A model generated the notes under the pieces. The model worked only from the letters and a program-made list of their open reading frames with translations. It searched no databases and had not been told where the DNA came from. Both the position numbers and the translations under genes were made by a program. 64,000 nt of DNA from Microterricola viridarii (GTDB taxonomy: Bacteria > Actinomycetota > Actinomycetes > Actinomycetales > Microbacteriaceae). This document shows, in pieces, positions 25,568 through 40,228 of the stretch. Each line of letters begins with the position of its first letter. Position 1 is the stretch's first letter. The DNA lies in assembly GCF_001542775.1 (NCBI RefSeq), contig NZ_CP014145.1:2790001-2854000 (forward strand). Direction: 5' to 3'.

Positions 25568-26524
25568 CTACTGCCCGTCGTTGACGATGGCGGAGTCCAC
25601 GGCCATCTGCGATACGCCCCACGCGTCGAGGATCGCGCCGTAGGAGCCGGAGTCGATCATCGACTGCAGCGCCTTCTGGATCGCGTCGACAAGCTCGGTG
25701 TTCTTCTTGTCGATCGCGATGCCCCAGGGGCTCTCGCCACCGTCGATGGCGATGGCCTCGAGGCCGGAGTCGGCCTCGGCCGCGCGGTGCACGGCAACCG
25801 GGTAGTCACCGATCGTGGCGGCGGCACGGCCGCTCTTGACCGCGAGGATCGCCTCAGAGTCACCTTCGAACTTGAGGATCTCGATGGCACCCTTGCCGTC
25901 GGTTGCGCACTGCGCGTCGAACTCAGCGGCGAGGTCTGCCGAGGAGCCGTTGTCGACGACGGAGACGATCTGGCCGCACAGGTCGGCCGGGACGGCGATG
26001 CTGCTCGGGTTGCCCGTCTGCACCAGGAACGCATTGCCGGCGCTGACGTAGTCGACGAACGACATCGTCTCGCGGCGGGCCTCGTTGTCGGTCATCGACG
26101 ACATGACCATGTCGAAGCGTCCGGTGAGCACGCCCGGGATCTGGGCATTGAACTCCTGGTCGGTGATCTCGAGGTCGACGCCCAGCGTGCGAGCGAGTCC
26201 GCGCGCCAGCGACGGGTCGACGCCGACGATGACCTTGCCGTCTGCGCCCCACATCTCCATGGGCGGGTAGCCGACGGACGTGGTCAGCTTGATGCCGTTC
26301 GTGCGCAGCGAGTCCGGCACCGTGAGCGAGGTGTCGGGCTGGATGCCCTCGATGACACTGGCTGCGAGGTCTTCGGCGGGAGCGGTGATGAGCACTGCAT
26401 CACTGGCCTCGGCCGGGCCCTCTGTGCCGCCAATCGACTGAGCGCCGCAGGCCGTCGTGCCGAGCAGGACCGCGCCGAGCACGAGCGCGAGTGCGCCGCG
26501 GGCGGGAGTGATGGGGAAACGCAT
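25568..26524 (-). CDS. Polar amino-acid ABC importer 1, substrate-binding lipoprotein
   Basis: SBP_bac_3 family, 318 residues. Signal peptide with lipobox LGTTAC at about residues 21-26, then a two-lobe domain with GIKLTTSVGYPPMEMWGADG and the ARGLARTLGVDLEITDQEF segment. The ATG at 26524 is chosen because AGGAG lies 7 nt upstream; a second in-frame ATG 15 nt further up overlaps that site. Ligand unknown; the linked racemase, amidohydrolase and amidase suggest an amino acid or N-acyl/amide derivative. Confidence 0.9.
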   Translation of the reverse strand: MRFPITPARGALALVLGAVLLGTTACGAQSIGGTEGPAEASDAVLITAPAEDLAASVIEGIQPDTSLTVPDSLRTNGIKLTTSVGYPPMEMWGADGKVIVGVDPSLARGLARTLGVDLEITDQEFNAQIPGVLTGRFDMVMSSMTDNEARRETMSFVDYVSAGNAFLVQTGNPSSIAVPADLCGQIVSVVDNGSSADLAAEFDAQCATDGKGAIEILKFEGDSEAILAVKSGRAAATIGDYPVAVHRAAEADSGLEAIAIDGGESPWGIAIDKKNTELVDAIQKALQSMIDSGSYGAILDAWGVSQMAVDSAIVNDGQ

Positions 26525-26595
26525 AGTGTGACTCCTCATTTCTTGTTCCGGATCGCTCCGGGCTGTGTGTGTTGCTTGGGGGAATTGTGAGGCGG

Positions 26596-28180
26596 CTAGC
26601 GCTGGAAGCGCACGGCGCCGCCGACGACGGTAGTGAGGACAGCGATGTCGCGCAGCGACTCCGGCTCCGCGGCGAAGGGATCGTCCTCGAGCACGATGAA
26701 GTCGGCGAACTGGCCGGGAGCAAGCCGCCCAACCTTGTTCTCCTGGCCCGCGGCGTAGGCTCCGCCGTACGTGTACGCGGAGATGGCCTCTGCAACGCTC
26801 AGCCGCTCGGCCGGCTCCCATCCTCCGGCAGGTTCACCAGACTCACTCTGCCGTGTGACGGCCGCGTGGATGCCGTGCATCGGCGTCGGATCTTCGATGG
26901 GGGCATCCGACCCGAACACGAGCTGCGCGTCGGCCTCGGTCAGCGAGCGCCAGGCGTAGTTGCCGAGCTCGCGGCCGGCCAGCAGCGCGTTCGCGAGCGG
27001 GATGTCCGAGGTGCAGTGGGTGGGCTGCAACGACGGCAGAATGCCGAGCTCGGCGAAGCGCGGGATGTCGGCATGCCGAATGTGCTGGGAGTGCTCGATT
27101 CGGTTGCGCAGGCCGCGCTCGGCCGAGATCGCCCGAATCTCTTCGTACGCGTTCAGCACCAGGTGGTTGGCCTCGTCGCCGATGGCGTGTGTGGCCACGG
27201 CGATCCCGGCGGAGGCCGCCTTCCGGGCGAGCGCGACGAGTTCGGGGTAGGCGACGATCTCGATGCCGTGGTTGCCTTCCTCACCAGCGAAATCCTCACC
27301 CATGTGCGAGGTGTGCGAGCCGAGGGCGCCATCCGAGAAGATCTTGACAGGACCCGTCGTGAACCAGTCGTCGCCCTGGCCGGTGTAGCGGCCTTCTGCG
27401 ATGGCGCCGTCGAGGTGCTCCAGCGGGATCATCTTGTGCACGCGCAGGTGCAGCTCGCCGTCGGCCTGCATCTGCAGGTAGGCCTCTCGCACGTCTTCGG
27501 CGTCGATGTCGTGCACGCCGGTGAGTCCGAGCGAGAGCAGGTGCGCCTGTGCGCGCTTCAGCTGGGCCAGCAGGTCCGCAGCGTAGGCGACGTTCTGCAG
27601 ATCGCGCAGCGGGTATCGAGCGGCTTCCCGCAGGATCCCGGTCGGCTCGCCGGCGGCGTCCCGCACAATCTCACCCCCGACCGGGTCCGGGGTGTCGCGG
27701 GAGTAGCCCACCGCCTCGAGAGCGAGGGAGTTCGCCCACATGGTGTGGCCGTCGACGCTGGGCAGGGCGATGAGGCAGCCATTGCTCACGGCGTCCAGCG
27801 CGTAGCGGTCGGGCTGCACGGGCACCTCCCAGGCGTTGGAGTCCCAGCGGCCGCCGACGATGAACGTGCCGGGCTCACGGGTGGCCACGTAGCTGCTCAC
27901 CCGGTCCAACGCCTCGGCGAGGCTCGTGCAGCCGCGCAGGTTCAGCGCGTCGAGCTCGCGGGCGATCGCGCCGGTGTGGATGTGAGCGTCGATGAAACCG
28001 GGGATGACGGCCGCGCCGACGAGGTCGACAACTTCCACGTCGCTGTCTGCCTCGGCCGCCGCGATGGCGTGCTGCCCGGTCGCGGCAATGACCCCGTCGA
28101 CGACGAGGAGCGCGTCCGTGGGGGGCGGACTCCGCAACCATCGTGTGAATCCGGGGGTGGCGAAAGAGCGTAGAAACCAT
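26596..28180 (-). CDS. YtcJ-like amidohydrolase with apparent frameshift
   Basis: Metal-dependent amidohydrolase; motif DAHIHTGAI, HAIGDEANHL, RIEHSQHI and FGSDAPIEDPTP are all intact. The natural N-terminus MVSTLFRHPRIHTMVAESAP starts at 28180 with AAGGA 6-7 nt upstream, but it is in another frame from the rest (PTDALLVVDGVIAATG). A run of six G at 28120-28125 (six C in the mRNA sense) lies at the junction; removing one base joins the frames into a 527-residue protein. Otherwise translation would have to begin at a TTG at 28137. Could be a sequencing error, a recent mutation or slippage. First gene of the amino-acid importer operon. Confidence 0.85.
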
Positions 28181-28299
28181 CAGTTTTCCTTGCGAATGCG
28201 AGGGCGTACGTGCGAATGTGTTGAAAGATTATGGGAAACTACGGGCAATACACAGCCCTGGGGCTCGACACCTTGCCACGCTGAGCATAAGGAACGCTA
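28181..28299. promoter_or_regulatory. Amidohydrolase / LysR divergent control region
   Basis: A 119-bp divergent gap with an AT-rich centre (TTGAAAGATTATGGGAAACT at about 28219-28238) likely to hold both promoters and the LysR binding site. AAGGA near 28289 serves the LysR gene. Confidence 0.4.
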
Positions 28300-29226
28300 A
28301 TGATCAATCCGATTCACCTGCGCACACTGCTGGAAACCGTGCGTCTCGGTTCCTTCGCCGCCGCCGCGAACCGGCTCGGCTACACGGCCTCGGCGGTGTC
28401 GCAGCAGATGGCGGCGCTGGAACGCGCCGTCGGGGTGCCGTTGTTCGAGCGATCGGGGCGCAGCGCACATCCGACGGAGGCAGCGACGGCGATGTCGCGG
28501 CATGCGGTTCGCGTGCTGGCCGACATCGACGCCCTGCTCGCGGCGACGTCGAGCGCGCACGGGGCGATCACGATGGAGCTGAGGCTGGCCGTGTTCCCCA
28601 GCCTGGCCAGGCCCCTGCTGGCGCGGATGCAGAATCGGCCGGAGTGGGAGCGTTCCGACGTCGAGCTGCGGTTCTGGGTCGCCGACCCGTCGCCCACCAT
28701 TCGCGAGATCCGCGCTGGCCGCGAGTTCGACGTCGCTCTCGTCTATCAGGTCGGCAACACGGCGCTCACCTGGCCGCAGTCGGTGCAGCCGGAATGGCTG
28801 GGGGATGACGAGTACCGCGTTGTCGTGCCGACGGCGTGGGGTTTCCACGCCCACGAGCCGGTGACGATCCACCAGCTGGCGAACCTGTCGTGGGTGGCGC
28901 ACCACCCGGGCACCAGCGACGCGGCCATCATCGATCGACTCTTCCGCGGGCACGACCTGCGCCCGCGCACCGTCGCCAACTCTGACGACTACACGGTCAC
29001 CTTGCAGCTTGTCGCAGCTGGCCTGGCCGCCTCCTTCGTTCCCGAACTCGCGCTGCACCAGCTGCCGGATGGCGTGACCGTGCTCGACGTTCCCGAGCTC
29101 AGGCTGGCCCGCCGGGTGTTCGCACTGGCACCGACCGATGGGCCGAGGCCGGCGACGGGTGCATTCCTCGCCGCCGTCTCCGAGATACTCGCAGAACTCG
29201 GGGCCGCTCGCCCCGTGCCGGCCTGA
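28300..29226 (+). CDS. LysR-type transcriptional regulator
   Basis: 308 residues. The N-terminal helix-turn-helix (about 3-62) reads HLRTLLETVRLGSFAAAANR, then LGYTASAVSQQMAALERAVG and LFERSGR, a textbook LysR motif. A periplasmic-binding-fold effector domain follows (about 88-300). It is divergent from the amidohydrolase/importer operon and is the probable inducer-responsive regulator of that operon and perhaps of the downstream amidase. Start supported by AAGGA. Confidence 0.92.
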   Translation: MINPIHLRTLLETVRLGSFAAAANRLGYTASAVSQQMAALERAVGVPLFERSGRSAHPTEAATAMSRHAVRVLADIDALLAATSSAHGAITMELRLAVFPSLARPLLARMQNRPEWERSDVELRFWVADPSPTIREIRAGREFDVALVYQVGNTALTWPQSVQPEWLGDDEYRVVVPTAWGFHAHEPVTIHQLANLSWVAHHPGTSDAAIIDRLFRGHDLRPRTVANSDDYTVTLQLVAAGLAASFVPELALHQLPDGVTVLDVPELRLARRVFALAPTDGPRPATGAFLAAVSEILAELGAARPVPA

Positions 29227-29285
29227 TCAGAACCTTCCGCCCTGATCAGCGCTTTCCGCCCCGAGCAGAGCTTCCGCCTGATCAG
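29222..29285. repeat. 19-bp tandem repeat between convergent genes
   Basis: CCTGATCAGAACCTTCCGC (29222-29240), CCTGATCAGCGCTTTCCGC (29241-29259) and a diverged 18-bp third copy (29260-29277) are followed by another CTGATCAG. The array bridges the 3' ends of the LysR gene and the convergent amidase gene and includes the stop of each. Confidence 0.8.
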
Positions 29286-30451
29286 ACGTCGGCGCGTGGG
29301 ATGGTGCCGATTTCGCGCTCCCAGCCGAGCCCAGCCGCCAGCACCTCGTCTTCGGTGCGTCCGATGATCTGCAGGTTGCCGATCGCGAGGGCGGGCAGGT
29401 CCAACGCAGAGAATGGGGCGACGAGACGGCCCAGGTCGTCGCGGTAGGTAAGCTCGTCGCTGCCGACGGCCGGGGTCGGGCAGCCGAGGGTGTCACTGAC
29501 GAGCAGGTCGTAGCCCTCCATCCGGAGCAGCGTCTCCTCACGCAGCGTCCGAAGTGCGGCCAACGCGGCCTGGTGGCGCTCGGACGAGACGCCGGCCGCA
29601 CCGGCCAGCTTCGCTCGTACGTTGTCGCTGTACGCCTCGGCGGAGCGCGGGTAGGTGCCCTCGTGCGTCCTGCTCACCTCGGCCCGGAACGCCGTCCAGA
29701 ACGTGTCGAGCACGCCGTCCGGCAGTGAGAACGGGCGCAGCTCAGCGCCGGCGGCGCGCAGCGGTTCCGCCGCCGCCGACCCCTCGAGCACGCCGACCAC
29801 CAGGCCGCGGAGCGGCCGGGCCGCGGCGACGGGCTCACCGCTCAGCACGGACCAGGCGAGCGCCGTGTCGGTGACGGATGCCGCCATCGGCCCAACCACG
29901 TCGAAGGAGGGCGCCAGCGGCGCCACTCCAGCTCCCGGAACCCGGCCGGTGCGGGGGCGCAGGCCGACGACGCCGCAGCAGGCGGCCGGCATCCGGATCG
30001 ATCCGGCCGTGTCGGTGCCGAGGCCGATCCGAGCGATGCCGGCGGCGACGGCCGCAGCGGTGCCGCCGCTGGAGCCGCCGGGGATCAGGTGCGGGAACTG
30101 TGGGTTCAGCACGTCTCCCCAGTGCGGGTTCTCGTTGCTCACGCCGTAGGCGAACTCGTGCAGGTTGACCTTCGCGACCAGGGCGGCGCCGGCGGACTCC
30201 AGCAGTGTCACGCAGGGTGCCGTCGCCAGGGCGTCAACCCCGCCGTAGAGGGCGGAGCCTCGGCTCGTCGGCAGCCCGGCGACATCGATCATGTCCTTGA
30301 CGGCGAAAGTGAAGGCCTCAAGCAGCCCGGCCTGCGGCATTGCCCGGCGCGCACGCTCAAGAGTCGCGGTGATCACGATGTTCGAGGAGCTGTGCGCCTG
30401 AAGCGCGAGCGCAGAGACCTCAAGAGCACGGACAGTGTCGGCAGTGGGCAT
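29282..30451 (-). CDS. Amidase signature family hydrolase
   Basis: Hydrolyses a carboxamide to acid plus ammonia, 389 residues. The Ser-cisSer-Lys triad is visible: Lys in FTFAVKDMIDVAG, cis-Ser in IPGGSSGGTAAAVAAG, and nucleophilic Ser in LGTDTAGSIRMPA. It is shorter than the usual 450-500 residues, so it has a compact C-terminus. No ribosome site is obvious; the ATG at 30451 or a GTG at 30469 are both possible. It lies directly downstream of the rRNA operon terminators and next to the amino-acid importer regulon, to which it may contribute. Confidence 0.88.
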   Translation of the reverse strand: MPTADTVRALEVSALALQAHSSSNIVITATLERARRAMPQAGLLEAFTFAVKDMIDVAGLPTSRGSALYGGVDALATAPCVTLLESAGAALVAKVNLHEFAYGVSNENPHWGDVLNPQFPHLIPGGSSGGTAAAVAAGIARIGLGTDTAGSIRMPAACCGVVGLRPRTGRVPGAGVAPLAPSFDVVGPMAASVTDTALAWSVLSGEPVAAARPLRGLVVGVLEGSAAAEPLRAAGAELRPFSLPDGVLDTFWTAFRAEVSRTHEGTYPRSAEAYSDNVRAKLAGAAGVSSERHQAALAALRTLREETLLRMEGYDLLVSDTLGCPTPAVGSDELTYRDDLGRLVAPFSALDLPALAIGNLQIIGRTEDEVLAAGLGWEREIGTIPRADV

Positions 30452-30489
30452 CCACACATCATGCACCACGTCGACGGCACGTTAACGCA

Positions 30490-30515
30490 AGAAGGCCGCC
30501 CTGCGGCGGCCTTCT
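30490..30515 (-). terminator. Second rRNA operon terminator
   Basis: An 11-bp perfect stem (AGAAGGCCGCC with its complement) and 4-nt loop at 30490-30515, followed in the minus direction by a short T-rich stretch. It backs up the terminator at 30567 and insulates the amidase gene from rRNA transcription. Confidence 0.75.
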
Positions 30516-30518
30516 CCT

Positions 30519-30566
30519 GTGTTGCCTAACTTCACGGTGCTGCTTAGCTTCACGGTGTTGCTTAAC
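30519..30566. repeat. Short tandem repeat between rrn terminators
   Basis: GTTGCCTAACTTCACGGTG, CTGCTTAGCTTCACGGTG and TTGCTTAACG are about 2.5 degenerate 18-20 bp copies between the two terminators, suggesting duplication by slippage. Confidence 0.6.
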
Positions 30567-30600
30567 GAAAGAAAGCCACCCCGAGGGGTGGCTTTCTTTC
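30567..30600 (-). terminator. First rRNA operon terminator
   Basis: A 15-bp perfect stem (GAAAGAAAGCCACCC with complement) with a 4-nt loop, followed in the minus direction by TTCGTTAAG. It lies about 10 bp past the 5S rRNA 3' end and is the strongest hairpin in the area. Confidence 0.85.
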
Positions 30601-30609
30601 TAAGTTAAG

Positions 30610-30727
30610 TCCGGCGGTGACCTACTCTCCCACAGGGTCCCCCCTGCAGTACCATCGGCGCTGAGAGTCTTAGCTTCCGGGTTCGGAATGTGACCGGGCG
30701 TTTCCCTCTCGCTATGGCCGCCGAAAC
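30610..30727 (-). rRNA. rrf: 5S ribosomal RNA
   Basis: In the minus sense it begins GTTTCGGCGGCCATAGCGAG, contains CCCGGTCACATTCCGAACCC and ends GTAGGTCACCGCCGGAC, diagnostic of actinobacterial 5S rRNA. Ends pair (GGCGG with CCGCC). Exact ends uncertain by a few bases. Confidence 0.95.
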
Positions 30728-30841
30728 AACTGGTGATGGGCACCCTTACGGGGCCGTCAAGTCATTTCAACATTCAATGCTTATTGAATTGTTGTGCCAC
30801 GTGTCCTTGGACACGGGGCGTTGTTCTCGACCGTACATCGA

Positions 30842-30866
30842 GAACCACATAGTGGACGCAAGCTTC
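30842..30866 (-). other. 23S rRNA precursor processing stem, 3' arm
   Basis: This stretch is largely complementary (with G-U pairs) to 34167-34191 in the 16S-23S spacer. In the primary transcript the two would pair across the 23S rRNA, giving the RNase III processing stalk. Confidence 0.6.
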
Positions 30867-30927
30867 TCACGGACTTTCTCCGTGCCACACACACCAGCCT
30901 TACAACGGTGTGTGTGTAGTGTTTTTC

Positions 30928-36024
<5,097 letters not shown>

Positions 36025-36581
36025 TGTTTATACGACTAACCAGCAAGCTGGCGTCACATTTTGCGCTTCGAAACCACCGGAAAAAGGCGGACATCTCAGC
36101 AAGTTTGAAACTGACAGAACAAATCATTACTGACTTGCTTTGTTGTTTAAATGTTTTCCAAAGGAATCCCAATCACCGAAGTGATCTGGGGTTTTTGGCA
36201 TTTGACATTGTGCACGCTGTTGAGTTCTCAAGGATCGGATGCACCCGGATTCTCCCCGCCGTTTCAGCGGGTGTCGCTCCGAGGCAACTTGTCTAACTTA
36301 CCAGACCAACCCGGCCCCGCAAAACCGAGTGAATCAGAAACTGCTGGCAGGAAAACCAGCCGAACGACTCAAACCCGTAAGCGGGGAGTTGGTGAGGCAA
36401 GAAGCAATCTTAGGCATGAAACCGGCCGAACGCAAATGCGTGAAGCAGCGGATATGTGGCTAAGACCGTGTCGCTGACCAGTCCGGGAGGCTTTCACTTC
36501 CCGCTGTTGCGGCGACAAGAGATAACAATACGGGCGCGTCAGGCACCACGCAAAGCGGGACGGCGTCCGGGCGTGTCGGGC
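36025..36581 (-). promoter_or_regulatory. rRNA operon promoter and leader region
   Basis: A 557-bp region upstream of 16S. In the minus sense it contains TTGAGAACTCAACAGCGTGC at 36214-36233, the conserved actinobacterial rRNA leader block that precedes antitermination/processing signals. A possible promoter reads TTGCGG, 16 bp, TAAGTT near 36294-36321, but it is weak by eye. A hairpin-forming CACTTCGGTG lies near 36175. No convincing gene; the open frames are AT-rich and lack ribosome sites. Confidence 0.6.
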
Positions 36582-37442
<861 letters not shown>

Positions 37443-37455
37443 TCACGGATGGGCC

Positions 37456-38208
37456 CTAGTGGTAGCGCCGGCCCTCGTCGCGGCGGAACAACAGCAGCGC
37501 GGCGGCGAAGCCCACCGCCGTCCAAGCGAGGATGCCCACCCAGACCCACCATTCGAGATCGCCGCCCTGCACGGCCCAGATCACGAACTCGCGTGCCTGC
37601 CTGGACGGCATGAACTTGGAGAGGGTGTTGAGCCAGTCGGCGAAGAGGAATGGCGGCAGGAAGAGCCCACCGGCGAAGGCAAGCGCAAACATCACCACCT
37701 GCACGACGGCGATCGCGGCCTTGGACGGCATCGAGTAGCCAATGCAGATTCCGATGAGCATGAACGGGAGGCCCGACAGCGCGAGGGCGGCGAATCCGGC
37801 GAGGATGCGCAGTGGTGAGGCCTCCGCCGCGGTGAAGAGGCCGCCGATCACCACGACGGGGATGATGGCAGCCAGCCCGAGCATGCCGGTGGAGAAGAGC
37901 TGGGCGAGCACCCGCGAGATGCCGGGGGCCGGCAGCGTGCGCAGGTACGGGTCCCACGGCTTCTCGCGGTTCTCAGCGATCGTCAACCCGAAGCCGAACA
38001 GGGCATTCGACATCACCGCGAAGACGGCGAGTGAGATCACGGCCTGCGTGGCGAACAGCGCGTTGTCGGCGACCGTGCGCTGCGGCACGACGAAGAACAG
38101 CAGGGCCAGCGCGGGAAACACGAGCGAGCCGATCAGAGCGATCGGGATGCGTGCGGTCTCAATCAGGTTGTACTTCGCGTGCAGCAGGGCGAGCGACATG
38201 GTGCTCAT
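37456..38208 (-). CDS. ABC-2 type transporter permease
   Basis: Membrane subunit of a DrrAB/ABC-2-like exporter, 250 residues with about six helices. The C-terminal stretch PPFLFADWLNTLSKFMPSRQ is typical of these permeases. It overlaps the ATPase gene by 4 bp (ATGA), so the two are coupled. Substrate unknown; drug, peptide or lipid export is plausible. Confidence 0.88.
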   Translation of the reverse strand: MSTMSLALLHAKYNLIETARIPIALIGSLVFPALALLFFVVPQRTVADNALFATQAVISLAVFAVMSNALFGFGLTIAENREKPWDPYLRTLPAPGISRVLAQLFSTGMLGLAAIIPVVVIGGLFTAAEASPLRILAGFAALALSGLPFMLIGICIGYSMPSKAAIAVVQVVMFALAFAGGLFLPPFLFADWLNTLSKFMPSRQAREFVIWAVQGGDLEWWVWVGILAWTAVGFAAALLLFRRDEGRRYH

Positions 38209-39155
38209 CGTGAGACCTCCTCGGTCTGGGGTGCGTGCAGCGGGGCAGAGGCCAGTGTGGAGTGGGACCTGTCCGAATCGGTCAGCGTGAGGAAGGCCTC
38301 CTCGAGGGTGGCCCCGCGCACGGCGAGGTCGGAGAAGCGGAGGCCGGAGTTCACCAGCTCACGGATCAGCTGGTCGGAGTCGGCCGCGTAGAGCACGAGG
38401 CCTGCGGCATCCGCGCCCTCAGAATCAGCCCGCACGACCCCGGGGAGCGCGCTGACCGCGGCCACGTCGGGGGTGCGCAGCCGGATCTGGCGAACGCCCA
38501 CCTTGCCGACGATGGCCTGCAGGCTGTCGTCGGCGATGACGCGCCCGCCCTCCATCACGACGACGCGTTCGGCGAGCGCCTCGATCTCTTCGAGGTAGTG
38601 GCTCGTGACGACGATGGTGGCGCCGGACTCGTGCTGGCGGCGTACCGCGTCCCAGAGCGTGTGCCGGCCGTCGATATCGAGTCCGGTGGTCGGCTCGTCG
38701 AGCAACACCAGCTGGGGGCGGCCGACGAAGGCCAGGGCGACGCTGAGGCGCCGCTTCTGACCGCCGGAGAGGGCGCCGGTCTGCCGCTTCAGCAGCGCAG
38801 TGAGCCCGAACTCCTCGGCGAGCGCCTCGGTGGCCTGCGGGGTGTCGAAGTGTCGGCCGACGAAGTCGATCACCTCGCCGACCCGCAAGGTGGGCGGCAG
38901 CGCCGTCTCCTGCGGGGTGCTGCCCAGGCGCTGCCGGGAGCGCACGTCCTGCGGCGAGCGGCCGAGCAGGCTGACAGTTCCGGATGTCGGCCGGCGCAGC
39001 CCGTTGATGAGCGAGATCAGGCTCGTCTTGCCTGCCCCGTTCGGGCCGAGCAGACCGACCATGCTGCCGGCCTCGATCGTGAGGGTGACGTCGTCGACGG
39101 CGACGACGTCGCCGAAGCGGCGGGTGACGCGGTCGAGCTGGGCGAGGGCGCTCAT
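38205..39155 (-). CDS. ABC-2 type transporter ATP-binding subunit
   Basis: DrrA/CcmA-like ATPase, 316 residues. Walker A LLGPNGAGKTSLI, signature LSGGQKRRLSVALA, Walker B LVLLDEPTTGLD, switch VVTSHYLEE. A C-terminal accessory domain (about 215-300) is as in drug-resistance exporters. The start overlaps the upstream regulator stop (ATGA), so the operon is regulator-ATPase-permease. Confidence 0.92.
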   Translation of the reverse strand: MSALAQLDRVTRRFGDVVAVDDVTLTIEAGSMVGLLGPNGAGKTSLISLINGLRRPTSGTVSLLGRSPQDVRSRQRLGSTPQETALPPTLRVGEVIDFVGRHFDTPQATEALAEEFGLTALLKRQTGALSGGQKRRLSVALAFVGRPQLVLLDEPTTGLDIDGRHTLWDAVRRQHESGATIVVTSHYLEEIEALAERVVVMEGGRVIADDSLQAIVGKVGVRQIRLRTPDVAAVSALPGVVRADSEGADAAGLVLYAADSDQLIRELVNSGLRFSDLAVRGATLEEAFLTLTDSDRSHSTLASAPLHAPQTEEVSR

Positions 39156-39463
39156 GCTGTTCCTCCCAGGAGCTGTCTGAGTGTGTCGGTGTAATCCTCG
39201 AAGGCGCGGCGGCCGGCCTTCGTCAGGGCGATGTAGGTGACGGGGGTTCGCCCCTGGTGTTCCTTGTCGACGACGACGTACTCGGCGTCTTCGAGTTTGC
39301 GCAGGTGGGTGGAGAGGTTGCCCGGGGTCATGTCGAGCAGTTCCTGCAGCCGGGGGAAGGTGATGCGGTCGCCGGCCGGGAGGGTGGCAAGTGTCGCGGT
39401 GATCTTCAGGCGGGCGGCCGCGTGGATGACCGGGTCGAGCTCGCCCTGCTGGGTGGCTGGCAT
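39152..39463 (-). CDS. Winged-helix regulator (ArsR/MarR-like, DUF5063-free short form)
   Basis: Small DNA-binding protein, 103 residues, of the transcriptional regulator group with a stand-alone winged helix. Sequence ITFPRLQELLDMTPGNLSTH followed by LRKLEDAEYVVVDKEHQGRT and a wing, then TPVTYIALTKAGRRAFEDYT. Start at 39463, or a GTG at 39472 that overlaps the upstream stop. Encoded inside the operon with the ABC-2 exporter and the membrane protein, so it probably controls the operon through the palindromes at 40115-40160. The family label is by eye. Confidence 0.8.
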   Translation of the reverse strand: MPATQQGELDPVIHAAARLKITATLATLPAGDRITFPRLQELLDMTPGNLSTHLRKLEDAEYVVVDKEHQGRTPVTYIALTKAGRRAFEDYTDTLRQLLGGTA

Positions 39464-39468
39464 GCCGG

Positions 39469-40110
39469 TCACTTGCCCTGGCGCAGTCGGACGGAGAACA
39501 CGATCGCTGCGACGAGGAGGGCGCCGCCGCCGAAGACAGCCATGACGATGTTGTTGGTGGGTGCGCCGAAGAACGGGGCGATGGCGCCGACGACGAGCAT
39601 GATGATGCCGAGCACGAGCATGCTCACCTGGCGCCAGAGCGCGGCGCCGGCCAGATAGAGAGTGCCGCACATCAGGGCGAAGGCCGAGGGGAAGAAGATG
39701 CTCGCCAGTTCGGCGGAGAGCCCGTTGGCGATGAGGCCGACGCCGAGGGCGGCGAAGGCCATGCCGCAGAGCGACCAGGACACCCCGTAGACGGCGCCTG
39801 CGAACGAGGAGACGCCCTTGACGCCGCGGCCGAGCCGGATGCCGATGATGATCGAGGCGACGACTGCCCCGGCGATCAGGATGCCGAAGATGGGTGCGGC
39901 GAGCGCCATCGGCACGCTGAACCAGGGGTTGCCGCCCTCATACGCCGACCAGAGCAGCGTGAAGCCGACGAGCCAGGCGACTCCCCAGAGCCCGAGCATC
40001 CAGGGGATGGGCCGCAGCATCATCTGGTCGACCCGGCGTTGCTGCGCCGTGATCAGCGCGAGCATCTCGGCTGCGTCATCCGTGCGCCGAGGTTCGGTGT
40101 TGTTCGTCAT
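39469..40110 (-). CDS. Membrane protein, first gene of ABC-2 operon
   Basis: 213 residues, about six hydrophobic helices after a soluble N-terminal stretch (about 1-35, TEPRRTDDAAEMLALITAQQ). No recognised catalytic motif. The ATG at 40110 is chosen because the promoter/operator palindrome lies just upstream. Its stop is 5 nt from the regulator ATG. It may be an accessory part of the exporter or a sensor. Confidence 0.75.
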   Translation of the reverse strand: MTNNTEPRRTDDAAEMLALITAQQRRVDQMMLRPIPWMLGLWGVAWLVGFTLLWSAYEGGNPWFSVPMALAAPIFGILIAGAVVASIIIGIRLGRGVKGVSSFAGAVYGVSWSLCGMAFAALGVGLIANGLSAELASIFFPSAFALMCGTLYLAGAALWRQVSMLVLGIIMLVVGAIAPFFGAPTNNIVMAVFGGGALLVAAIVFSVRLRQGK

Positions 40111-40114
40111 ATCT

Positions 40115-40160
40115 ACTTTGTAATGCAAAGTGCTTTGATACGTCAATGGCTTTGCGAAAG
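40115..40160. promoter_or_regulatory. Palindromic operator cluster upstream of ABC-2 operon
   Basis: ACTTTG-N5-CAAAGT at 40115-40131 is a perfect 6-bp inverted repeat. It is followed by another CTTTG (40133-40137) and by CTTTGCGAAAG (about 40150-40160). These AT-rich half-sites lie immediately before the operon's first ATG and are strong candidates for autoregulation by the encoded winged-helix protein. Confidence 0.6.
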
Positions 40161-40228
40161 TTTCTCGGTGCGGTGCCAGGTTTCCATAGGGGCCACAGCC
40201 ACAAGGCGACCGGTACGATGGAGGGCTG

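Noticed and set aside
26525..26595. Riboswitch or attenuator between the amidohydrolase and binding-protein genes
   Set aside because: The gap is 71 bp with one short weak hairpin and no recognisable aptamer.
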